Origin: Crotalaria pallida
Taxonomy: Eukaryota > Streptophyta > Magnoliopsida > Fabales > Fabaceae
Assembly (NCBI GenBank): GCA_037953625.1
Contig: CM075653.1
Span: 9,672,001 to 9,736,000, forward strand
Length of the DNA stretch: 64,000 nt
Direction: 5' to 3'
In this document: one piece after another, positions 11,400 through 21,497 of the stretch
Layout: each line of letters starts with the position of its first letter
How positions within the stretch are numbered: the stretch's first letter is position 1
The notes under the pieces: generated by a model
What the model was told of the DNA's origin: nothing
The model's database searches: none
Seen by the model: the letters and a program-made list of their open reading frames with translations, nothing else
Program-made: the position numbers and the translations under genes

Positions 11400-12352
11400 A
11401 CAAAAATTCAGAGCAATTTACCAACGACAGTAAACGAACTCCACACGGCTCCTTCAATTCACAAAAATGACTGCATGCATGCAACTAAGCTCTCCTCTCT
11501 GTTGACAAGTACCCTCACACTCACCAACCCTTTGTTTTGATGTTTTCTTACCACTTCTACGTTTATCTCATCAAGTTATCACCAGTCGTCCTAGAAATTC
11601 TCAAGTCACAAACACATCCAAATTAATGACACGAGCTCTATCACTAGTCATAGTCACTATTAAGTTACAGAAGACAAGAGAATCTCCCTCCCTCTAACTC
11701 ATTACTTCCCTGGTCTGCGCGCGGCATTTTTGTTTTTTCTTTGTCCCCGGATTATCGTTATCCTCAACCGGAGATAATACTACTTGAATAAAGTAATTTT
11801 TTTTTCATGATATTGTTGGTATCTTTTTTAATCTTTATTATAGATCATATTTAATCGAATTACATAAAAATAAAATAAAATAAATAATTGAACTTAGTTA
11901 ATTTTTTTATTTTTTTTAAAAAAAATCTCCTTACATACCCTCTCTCTTGTTAGTTGAATAAGTGTTTTGTTACAGAATTGATATTTTCAACTTTAAATTA
12001 CTCTTTTTTTGGGTCCGTATTCCTTGCGGAACCACCGGTATCCCCAAGAGCACCCTTAATACCAGGGAGCCCTTGAGACTAATCCGGAGCGAGCTGCGTG
12101 GCTGGCTTTCCCAGCGAGATGTTTTTAGTGGGAATCTAAATTATGTTATATTCTCGCTAACTTAATCATCTTATTATTACATTAATTGTACAGTTTTTTT
12201 CTCTTGTGAAGGTAATTAAAGAGACTCTTAAGAAACGTGTATGAAGTGAATGTTTTCTAGTTATTGGAACACGAAATTATTAGGATAGTTCAGAATTTTT
12301 TTTTGTAAGTTTATGCTAAAAAAATATAAAATGATTTATACAAAAGATCAAA
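11400..12352. other. Intergenic sequence with a small GC-rich island
   Basis: Positions 12,010-12,125 are GC-rich and open for 67 codons from 11,962 but match nothing known to me. The rest shows no supported feature. Confidence 0.35.
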
Positions 12353-12361
12353 TAATTTTTT

Positions 12362-12768
12362 GGAGTTACTAACATGCAATCTAAATTTGGATGGTTGCTA
12401 TGCAACCTTTGTTAGAATAATAATAATTTGTCACCTGATATATGTATGTCATGTTGATGTTATTGCTTAAAGCAGAATGTTGAGAATGTGAAGAAGAAGA
12501 ATGAGCAGTTCTAGCAAAATTGAAACAACTTTAATTTTTTTTTAATAATGTTTTTGAAAATTTAAAGTTATAATTTGTGTAAAAGTTCAAAGGACTAAAT
12601 TAAAATAATCTAGTTTTTATGTTGGACTAGATTGCAAAAATCATTTTTGACTACTTTAAGTAATGACATGACATACATCGTACATGCATTAGGTGATAAA
12701 TTCATATTAGTCTAACAAAAGATTACATAGCGACCATCCAAATTTAGATTGCAGGTTAGAAATATTCA
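12362..12768. mobile_element. MULE-type MITE with ~112-bp terminal inverted repeats
   Basis: The left arm (12,362-12,475) and right arm (about 12,650-12,768) are inverted repeats sharing GCAATCTAAATTTGGATGGT near the outer ends and ATGTATGTCATGT near the inner ends. The 9-bp sequence TAATTTTTT flanks both sides (12,353-12,361 and 12,769-12,777), the duplication length typical of Mutator-like elements. The core is non-coding. Its right end lies about 200 bases upstream of the start codon of the globulin-like gene, within its probable promoter. Confidence 0.75.
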
Positions 12769-12910
12769 TAATTTTTTAGAATGCAACTTATAATTGGCAA
12801 GTATTAATTAAGAATGTTGTTGTGATGAATTTAAGAATCCCTGCCACCTTGCCAGAAGATTATTCTCTACGTAAATTGTTGTGTTTAACCGTATCCCAAT
12901 CATGTTATTA

Positions 12911-12920
12911 TATAAATAAA
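12911..12920 (+). promoter_or_regulatory. TATA box of the globulin-like gene
   Basis: TATAAATAAA lies 50-59 bases before the ATG at 12,970, which allows a short 5' leader. It is the only good TATA motif in the preceding 100 bases. Confidence 0.6.
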
Positions 12921-12969
12921 CACGTTAACAAAGAAAGCTTTCTCATATAGTACTCGATCGTCACGAATT

Positions 12970-14340
12970 ATGGCTCCTATACTTCATTTTTTTGTCATCT
13001 CTCTTTCTTGCTCTTTCCTTTTTGTGTTATCACAAGACTCACAACAATCATTGTATCACAATCCTCGACCTCGACCACCCCCCATTTCTCCATCCAAACC
13101 AAACCTCCTTGTCCTACCCATTCAACAAGATGCTTCAACCGGACTCCATTGGGCCAACATCCACAAGAGAACCCCATTAGTGCAAGTCCCACTCCTACTA
13201 GACCTAAATGGTAAACACTTGTGGGTAACATGTTCCCAACACTACTCATCCTCAACATACCAAGCACCCGTTTGCCACTCCACTCAATGCTCAAGAGCCA
13301 ATACCCACCAATGCTTCACTTGCTCTGACTCAACCACATCAAGACCCGGGTGCCACAACAACACATGTAGCCTCATGTCAACTAACCCGATTACTCAACA
13401 AATCGGGTTAGGTGAGCTTGCACAAGATGTGTTAGCAATACACTCAACTCATGGATCAAACCTTGGCCCAATGGTTAGAGTCCCAGAATTTCTATTTTCT
13501 TGTGCACCTTCCTTCCTTGTCCAAAAGGGTCTCCCAAACAATATCCAAGGTGTTGTTGGGTTAGGCCATGCACCAATTTCACTACCAAACCAACTCTCCT
13601 CACACTTTGGACTAAAAAGACAATTCACCATGTGCCTCTCGCGTTACCCTACATCAAATGGTGCTATATTATTTGGAGATATTTATGATCCAAATAACAA
13701 CAATTACATGCATAATAGCCTTGATGTTTTCCATGACATGGTGTACACCCCATTAACCATAAGCCACCAAGGAGAATATTTCATGCAAATAAGTGGCATA
13801 AGGGTTAATAAACACACCGTGGTCCCAATTAATAAAAACCCATCTGTGTTATCATCATCATCATATCATGATGACCAAGGTGGTGAAGTTTGGGGAGCAA
13901 TGATTACAACTACAAATCCTTACACTGTTCTCCATCACTCATTATTTGAGGCTGTAACTCAAGTGATTACAAGCTATATGCCAAAGCAATCTCGAGTGAA
14001 CGCTGTGGGGCCATTTGGGTTATGCTTTGACTCTAGGAAAATAAGTGCTGGTGCTCCTAGTGTTGACTTTGTTATGGATATTAAGAATAATGTTGTGTGG
14101 AGAATCTCTGGTGAGAATTTGATGGTGCAAGCAAAGAATGGTGTCTCATGTTTGGGGTTTGTGGATGGAGGAATGCATACTAGAGCTGGAATTGCATTAG
14201 GGGCACGCCAATTGGAAGAAAACATGGTGGTGTTTGATTTGGCAAAGTCAAGGGTTGGGTTTAGTTCCAATTCAGTGAAATCTCGTGGAAAAACATGTGC
14301 TAATCTCTTTGACCTCAATAATCCTCATCAGGATCCATAG
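12970..14340 (+). CDS. Basic 7S globulin / TAXI-type aspartic-protease-like protein
   Basis: An intronless frame of 456 aa begins with a hydrophobic signal peptide (residues 1-22, ending near VLSQ), implying secretion. It has the two-lobed pepsin-like layout of the TAXI family (TAXI_N then TAXI_C), which includes soybean basic 7S globulin, carrot EDGP and wheat xylanase inhibitor. Twelve cysteines follow the signal, as expected for six disulfides. The first catalytic motif D-T/S-G is replaced by D-L-N-G at 78-81. In the second lobe the expected catalytic segment reads ITTTNPYT near 312-318, without the DTG/DSG form. Proteolysis is therefore unlikely; the known roles of relatives are inhibition of microbial glycosidases and seed or cell-wall protein. 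The start is fixed by the signal peptide and the TATA box 50 bases upstream. Frames on the other strand are shadows. Confidence 0.9.
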   Translation: MAPILHFFVISLSCSFLFVLSQDSQQSLYHNPRPRPPPISPSKPNLLVLPIQQDASTGLHWANIHKRTPLVQVPLLLDLNGKHLWVTCSQHYSSSTYQAPVCHSTQCSRANTHQCFTCSDSTTSRPGCHNNTCSLMSTNPITQQIGLGELAQDVLAIHSTHGSNLGPMVRVPEFLFSCAPSFLVQKGLPNNIQGVVGLGHAPISLPNQLSSHFGLKRQFTMCLSRYPTSNGAILFGDIYDPNNNNYMHNSLDVFHDMVYTPLTISHQGEYFMQISGIRVNKHTVVPINKNPSVLSSSSYHDDQGGEVWGAMITTTNPYTVLHHSLFEAVTQVITSYMPKQSRVNAVGPFGLCFDSRKISAGAPSVDFVMDIKNNVVWRISGENLMVQAKNGVSCLGFVDGGMHTRAGIALGARQLEENMVVFDLAKSRVGFSSNSVKSRGKTCANLFDLNNPHQDP

Positions 14341-15256
14341 ACCATAGGGTCTCTCATCACCTAGAAAGTTTATGCTTAGTTATTAAGTAAGCATCCACTT
14401 GCTATGGTTAATGAAATAAAGAGTTTGAACTAAATAAAAGAGCTACTTGTGTTGTTAAATGACTAATGTTGTTGTTGGTCCCTAATCCATTATTCTCTCG
14501 CACTACTTTTGCTATACGTATCAATGAGGGATTTTTTTTTTTTTTTTTACATTGATATCATTATCAAGAGTTAAATTTATGCAGTGTGAATATAAAAGAT
14601 TATGTTGATAGAAATAAAATCATATAGATAATTTTTACTAAAAAAAATTAATTTGGATGAGAAGCCTTATTTAAGCATCTTTTCTTGGGAAATTAATCTC
14701 TTGTCGATTGGGGAAAAATTAAAAATTGTTCATTATTAACTACAGGTAAAAATTAGTTTTACATTTTTATGGATGATTATGTAGTTTTTCTTTAGACTTT
14801 AGCCCCGTTGATTATAAAAAAATAGTCAAACTAAATAACCTATTTCTGTAGTTTTTATTAATTTACTAAGGTTTGAATAAGCAATGGTTATTTGGTTTTA
14901 GTTTTTAAACTTTATTTTTAATTTTTTTTAATCCTCGTAAATGCACTAATTTTGAATTCATCAATTACTTAAGTTGTTGAGAAAAAAAAAGTTAAATTGT
15001 GATATGGATAACAATTGACCACATAATCACCATCACCACGTGGATTCACAATCCCACTAAAAATGCTTTTCAATTTTTCCTCTGGATTTTGAAAGTGCTA
15101 CTAAAACCAATTTTTAATCTCTTTTGTTTTTCGACTTTTGAAGCGGCTCATAATTCAATGGTCAACACCTTTTATTTTTTTTAAATTATGTAAAAAATTT
15201 AAATTAAAATTAAAAATAATAGTTTAAATTAAATTTAAATCCAATTTGGACTCATG
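14341..15256. other. 3' flank and intergenic sequence
   Basis: AATAAA-like signals at about 14,413 and 14,435 could serve polyadenylation of the globulin-like gene. No other feature is seen up to the solo LTR. Confidence 0.4.
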
Positions 15257-15261
15257 CATGT

Positions 15262-18200
15262 TGTAATACCCCAAATTTTTGTTTCCCAAATAAATAAAAA
15301 GAAATATTTAAATAAAACTAATTATATGGAATTAATTAGTTTTGTTTATTAAATTATGGTTATATTAAAAGGATAATCAAGGGAAAAATATAAGAAAAAT
15401 ATTTTGGACCTTAAAAATAGTATTTTTGCAGTTTGGTCCTTGGGGAGGATCGAAGAGGCAATATTGAAAAGGTTTTTGGAGGGAAAATGAATAAAATAGT
15501 AATTTTTGAAAAACTGGTCGTGTTAATCGATTAACCCGACCGTTAATCGATTAACGATGGTGCAGAGGTTGAAGATAGTGAAGTTTGATGACTCAACCAG
15601 CAATGAGACTCGGTTTTGACACCTAGCAAGGCCCAGGACACGTCCCTGCTACGTGTTGGCCTGCATGGTGATGAGCTTTGGCTATAAATTGAGGGTTTGG
15701 TTGATGAAAACCATAAGAGAATTGGAAGAAGAAGTGAAACTCTGCTGAATTTTCGTTTGAACACCCTCTGTTCATAGCTTTCGTTTTCCACCCTCACTCA
15801 AACACAATCAACAAGCCTTATACCTCCTCAAAGTTTGTTGCAAGACCTTCAATTCAAGACAAGAATCGTGCAATTTGGTGGCTTGTACAAGGAGAACGAA
15901 TTAGCTAAAGTTGGGTCCAAGAAACTGAAGTTTGTAGTTTCAGCTTTGAGGTGCCAAGTTCAAGTCTTCGATTTTGGTATGTAGAGGTCCTCAAATCGTG
16001 TCATTTCGGTTTCTAATTAAAGTTTGCAATGTCTAGTTTCTATATTGACCAAGTTTATTCGTTTTCATGCACGTTTGCTATGTCAAATCCACTGCCAAAC
16101 TTGCTCTCTTGAACTTGTGTTGGGACCGAAAACAGAGCAAGAGGTGGCTTTAGAATCTGAGGTTTTTCTTGCTGACTTTGCATCCAAAAAGCTTCATTGA
16201 GGTAGGGGAGAAGCTTTACTAATGCTAGAATAGATTATGGGATTGAATTGAATGTAGGATGAACCTCCATGTGGTTCAAAGGGCACTAAGTTAGTGGACA
16301 ATGGCTTGGAGGCCAATCTGAAATGAAACATGAATTGAAACATGTTAGATTATAGTATCAAAAGCTAAATGAACTCTCAATTTGATCTGAAATGGTGTTA
16401 ATCAAAATTTGACATGCTAGGTTGTGATTTTGGTTAAATTGGGGAAAAATTGAGCAATTCTGTTAAATTGTGGTTAATTGCTGAAATTGATGCTTGGTAC
16501 AAGTTTAATGTGATGTATTTAAGTTGTACTTGAGGTTACTTTTGGTTAAAATTGAGTGGATATGAGTTTGGTATTCAAAAACCAGTTTCAACACTGTTTT
16601 ACTAATATATTAATCGATTGTTAATCGATTAACACGATTAAGTCTGATCAGTTTTGGAATTTTAAACATGGGTAATCGATTACCAGTTTGGATAATCGAT
16701 TAACAGACTAAATTTTATAATAAAAATCAGAATTTAATTATTTAATTGATTAACAAGGTATTTTTATCGATTAAAGGCTGAAGCTGAAACTTATTGACAA
16801 GGGTTTATGGAAAAGATGAATTCGAATACCAAAGTATATGTTGTATGACCTCAAGTAAACTTAAATGCCATTATTATTGTTGAACCCATGCAGAGCATTT
16901 GCATTTTGGTTTCCCACATTTGGTGGAGACACGTCCGTGAGGCGTGGGCATATCCCTTTTGGTTAGTTTGGACTCGAGGGACACTCGTGAAAGTGTCTGC
17001 TCCAAAGGGTCATTGTGCGTTCGTAGGAACGTAAGGGAATGTCGGTGACCGGGGTTGCACCTTTTGTTCCAGAAATACATACGTGGGTGTGGGCATGTCT
17101 TCAAACGCCGGGCTCGAGAGACGTAGTCTTGCGGGATACGTCGGCGTCACTTCTAAGAGCTCTAGGAGTGTCGTTTAATGTTGGTCGAGTCCGAGAGGTA
17201 CTCGTTGAGGGGTACCGGGCATGTTTTAAAGGTGCCACGGGATTTGTTGTGTTGGCCAACAATCATGCATTGATAGATGAGTTGCATTGTCAGTGCACAT
17301 ATTATTGATTATTTATTATTATGTTTTGATGTTTATGATGTAATGAGAATTGATTTGTGTAAGTGATTATTAAGAAATTCTAATTGATTATCAAAGGATT
17401 ATAATTGATTATTAGCAAATGATAATTGATTAGAAAGGAAAATAGTGGTTAATGATAAATAAAGACTTGATTATTTTATTATTTGTTACCCCATCTATTT
17501 GGTTAAGTGTTAGTATTTGCTAACTCCCTATGCCCTTGTAGGTGATGGCTTGCTACCTGACATTCGTGGAGTTACGCCCATTCCGTAGAGGAGTGTGGGA
17601 TTACGAGGAGCACAGAGCGGTTTTTGAGGGTGAGGTTGACGTGATCTTTCGTCACCCCAACCCCCTTGCTCGTGTGTGACCTCGGAGGCTTCGCATCCCT
17701 ATGATCTACATACTGCACATTCCACCGGCTTATACTTATCGTTTTGGTTCTCCTCCACCACGTCCTGGCTGTCGTTTCTATAACTTACGTGTCAGACGTC
17801 CGGCTACCCGTACTCGTCCTTCTACTTCTTCTGAGGCTACTGCTACGGCCACTCCTCGTCCTGGTCCGACCACCAGGGTACGTTTTGCACCCTCATCTGA
17901 GCCAGTGCGTTGCACTGCTGCCCCTCTGGTGTCGGATGAGGAGGAGGAGGAGGACCTCGTAGAGGACGTGGGTGGGCCAGCTGCTGACAGCCAGTGATGT
18001 GGTGATTATATCTTTGTATGTGCAGTATGGGGACCATAGTAGGATGTAGTGTTGCAGCTTTTGGAGGATCCAGGGATCAGGCATCAGTGTGGGTGATCAT
18101 GGCACAACTTTCGAATGGCTCTCTTATTTTGATTTTGTAGTATATTGTATATATTTTGATGAGAGCATTTGAGGGCTAGTATTTTATGCGTACTGGTCTG

Positions 18201-18529
18201 TATCTCTAAAACTTTGCTACCTCGACTTTCACTATCTTGCTACCTTGGGTGTACTTGGGTTTTATGACATGTATATATATGGGCTATGGTTGCATGTTAA
18301 TTCTGATATTTATTTTTACTTACTCGCAACCATATTAATGCTTTCAAATCGTTTCCGCTGAACTCAAAACAAGTACACAATTATTTTATTAAACCCGAAA
18401 GTATTTTGAGATAGAAACTCATTATTTAAAAAGGAAAAAGTTTTTCATAAAATTTTCTAATAGTTTCTAAATAAATTATTTACATACTTTATTTTAATGT
18501 AAATAAAGTCATATTTTGAGAGCGCCACA
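15262..18529 (+). mobile_element. 3.27-kb solo LTR of an LTR retrotransposon
   Basis: The segment begins TGTAATACCCCAAATTT and ends GAGCGCCACA, the TG...CA form of LTRs, and is flanked by the perfect 5-bp duplication CATGT (15,257-15,261 and 18,530-18,534). No second copy of the terminal sequence, primer-binding site or pol is present between the ends, so this is a single LTR left after LTR-LTR recombination. A TATA box (TATAAATT at 15,683) suggests transcription starts near 15,710 on the plus strand. It contains five perfect TAATCGATTA palindromes. The TGTAAYACCC start is common among plant gypsy LTRs; the family is not otherwise identified. Confidence 0.85.
17545..17997 (+). other. Coding-like block inside the solo LTR
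   Basis: A GC-rich stretch follows an acceptor-like CTTGTAG and opens with ATG at 17,545 for 44 codons (with FVELRPFRRGVWDYEEH). It meets a TGA at 17,677 and continues in the same frame for 106 codons to 17,997, including an R/P/T-rich part and an acidic end (DEEEEEDLVED). I do not recognise the product. It could be a retained piece of host or element coding sequence inside the LTR, or chance openness. Confidence 0.35.
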
Positions 18530-18534
18530 CATGT

Positions 18535-18881
18535 GGTAGTAGTTATGTGATCACCACTTAATTTTCATCATAGCTTAACATTTTTTTTACGAGAGAGACC
18601 AAACTCAAAATTAATTCATTTATAAGGACTAAAACTAACAAAGAAAAAATTAGATGACTATTATATTTCCGAGAACTATTAACTTATTTACGTCTTAATT
18701 TAATTTTTAACTAAACAAATTTCCTTATTTAAAAATGAAAGAGTTTACTAATGGCCCAACAACAACCCATAATGCTAACTCAAAACATAGATTGTCCCAA
18801 ATATTGTCTCGAATCATTTAATAATTTTTACTTCTCAAACACATCTACATTATTGATTGATATTTATGAATTAAAAATTAT
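18535..18881. other. AT-rich intergenic sequence
   Basis: Nothing supported between the solo LTR and the next MITE. Confidence 0.4.
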
Positions 18882-18883
18882 TA

Positions 18884-19183
18884 CTCCCTCCGTCCTTTAA
18901 TATAGGGCACCATTTTGATAGAATAATTGATGTCCCTTTTTATAAGTCGTTTTAGAATATCTATGTAGTATTAAAGAGTTTATTCCAAATACACCCCTCA
19001 TAATTGCATGGGGGTGATAGGGTAATAATTACAATAGAGAGAGAAATGAACAGAGTTGTAAAATTTTAAATAGGGGTAACCTTGGAATGACAACATATTT
19101 TTTGATAAATTTGAGAGTAATAATTAATTTTCTTAATCTGCGTGAATTAGGTAAAAGTGACTTATATTAAGGGACAAATGGAG
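18884..19183. mobile_element. Stowaway-type MITE (CTCCCTCCGTCC)
   Basis: The 300-bp element begins CTCCCTCCGTCCTTTAATAT and ends with the complementary ATATTAAGGGACAAATGGAG, with TA on both sides. This end type is frequent in plant Tc1/mariner-derived MITEs. Confidence 0.75.
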
Positions 19184-19185
19184 TA

Positions 19186-20099
19186 TATGTTTATTTATTT
19201 TCAAGCAATGGTTTAGTTGTGTACGAGATAAGTGGTCTCAAATCATCCAATGATTTTTCTAAAAAAATGACTTGGACTAGAAGTGGCCTAGATTGAGCCA
19301 TTATGTATAACAAGCTATTTGTCTCCATGATTGAAATAAATCCAAATCCATACCATAACATATTTTTATGCATTACACGCTTCACTTTATTAGAAATATA
19401 TAGCATACAATGAATTCAAAACACATATCACATGATGTTCACAATGCACATTAACAATTGTGAGGGTGCATTCATGGCAGTGATTGATGCTTTTAATTAC
19501 AACTTCTTTTGTAAATGGTGCACTCGTAGTGGAAGACTGTTTATCAAATATCAAATGGATGATTGATATTTTGATGTTGTGATTTTTTTTTTAATGATGA
19601 AGTGGGTACACCTAGATGTTTGCACCTAACATGTGAAAACGTTATGTATGCTCTGATGATCATCTTATAAGCAGAGCAAAAAAGGGGATCAGATTCTCTA
19701 GTGTTTTACTGGTGTGGTCATGGAGCAAATGCAATCATCAATGAAAATTGAGTTTGGGGCACTTGTTGCTTTGATTACGATGTTATTACCAATGAAGATT
19801 ATTTGATTGGATCATCAACCTTTATATCGTCAATTATACACTTATCATTGTAATCAAGGCTTGCCACACTAGAGGCTTGATCGACAACCTTCGAGAATAA
19901 TTTCGTCCCTTTGCTCCTCGAAGTATTCTTTACCTTGGTTGTGCAACAAACTTCAAAAGCCTTGTTATGATGCTCACCTCAAGTGAGGGAGATTAGGTCA
20001 CCAGGTTAACATGTTAGATGATGGGTTGTTCAGATAATATGGCCTGCTTACATAAGCCTGATGTAAGCTAAGCAGTTATGTCTCAATGCTTGGAGTGTT
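19186..20099. other. Intergenic sequence
   Basis: No gene is supported. It could include further decayed LINE sequence on the minus strand. Confidence 0.35.
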
Positions 20100-20840
20100 G
20101 ACGTTGCTAAGGGATATCGAGAATTGATTGGGTATCATTGAGAATTGACAGATGTATGTCTGGCCATGTGAGTCATTGTTATCATTCCCCAAATGTTCCT
20201 CCACTTCTGATTGGATAACACATAATCTAGGCTTTTCATTTATGGTATGGGGGGACTCCCTCATGTTGCATCACATGTATTGGTACCCTAAGAACCTCAT
20301 ACATCATCTAACCTCGACTAACGCAAACATCTCGTTGCATTATCAATACCATCAATGATAGAATATTTGCCTTCTATTTTGTCCTCTGAGTTCATAATTT
20401 GATTAAAATACCAAATGCTAGCCATGGTCCAATAGTATCACTCTTCAAGCACTCCAAGAGTTCCCAAGTTTTGGCTTTGTTTTGACCTTCTAGAAAGCCA
20501 TAGATGCCTGACACATGGGCAATCATAACTTGATTGGATGCCACAATCTTCATATCTAGATGGTTCCTTGAATAAGAGAATATCTTTAATAAGACTACTT
20601 TTCAAAAAAAAGAAAAAAAGCCACACTAATAGCTCTTCTTCCTCCATTCCCCTCACAATCAATTGCAAAGAATATTGTGGTTGCACGGGACTACATTTCA
20701 CTAGACTTCTTACTGGTCTTCATAAGAAAAAGCCCATTAAAAACTTCCAAGCCCACAAGTTTCTTGAGGGCTCTCAAACTGACCATGGTGCCTCGAAACC
20801 ATGACAGTTCCATACAAAGAATCTCACGGGTCCAAAAAAA
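20100..20840 (-). mobile_element. L1-type LINE endonuclease remnant
   Basis: Read on the minus strand with several frameshifts, the sequence gives FVWNCHGF near 20,800, FLMKTSKKSSEM, then GFLEGQNKAKTWELLECL and GPWLAFG near 20,440. It ends with LDYVLSNQKWRNIW near 20,210. These correspond in order to the WNCRG start, the FLMET block, the NK.RTWELL...PWL.GDFN block and the LDR.L.N..W block of the plant L1 apurinic endonuclease domain. The element is 5' and 3' truncated and inactive. Confidence 0.65.
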
Positions 20841-21497
20841 TATCCAGGGATTAAAAGTGAATTTTCACATTTTGAGGAACTAAAATATTCTATCTATAAA
20901 ACATGAAGGACCAAAATGGTACTACACTCTTATTTATATTTAATACCATCAATGGGATATCTTTTTTTGTTTATAAATGAGATGGACGAGAATATTTGTT
21001 AAGAAGATCCTTTATTTTATTTAAGTTTTATTTTTTTAAAAAAAGTTTAGAATGAAGTACTCCTATCACTTTGGTCGCTCGTATTTTTTTTAAATAAGAC
21101 AGTTTAATTTCTTGAAACATAGAAATTTAAACTTAAGTGTCCCATAAAAAAACTTCATGAATTAAAAATTAATTTTCACTAAAATGTTAATCTAAAAAGA
21201 GACTAAAGTGCTTACTTTACTAAAAAATTTAAAAAAAAAGGTCCAAAAAATACCAAAACAAGCTCGAAAAGTCAAATTGCGGTGGTGACCCTCCAAAGCG
21301 AGTGGCGAGTGCGTGTCAGATCCAATGAGAAAGCAGGAAGCAAAATCACCAACGTAAAATTGTCTGCTACTCCCTCCTCACTCCTCACTACAAAGTCATA
21401 GTAATAACTCACTGCCTCTCCGAGAAAGAGAGAGAGCGCAGAGTCCAAAACCCCAAAACATCACCCCAAACCAAAAAAAAAAATAAAAAAGAAAAAA

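Noticed and set aside
16874..17308. Open frames of 76 and 89 codons within the solo LTR
   Set aside because: No conserved content and they lie inside non-coding LTR sequence.
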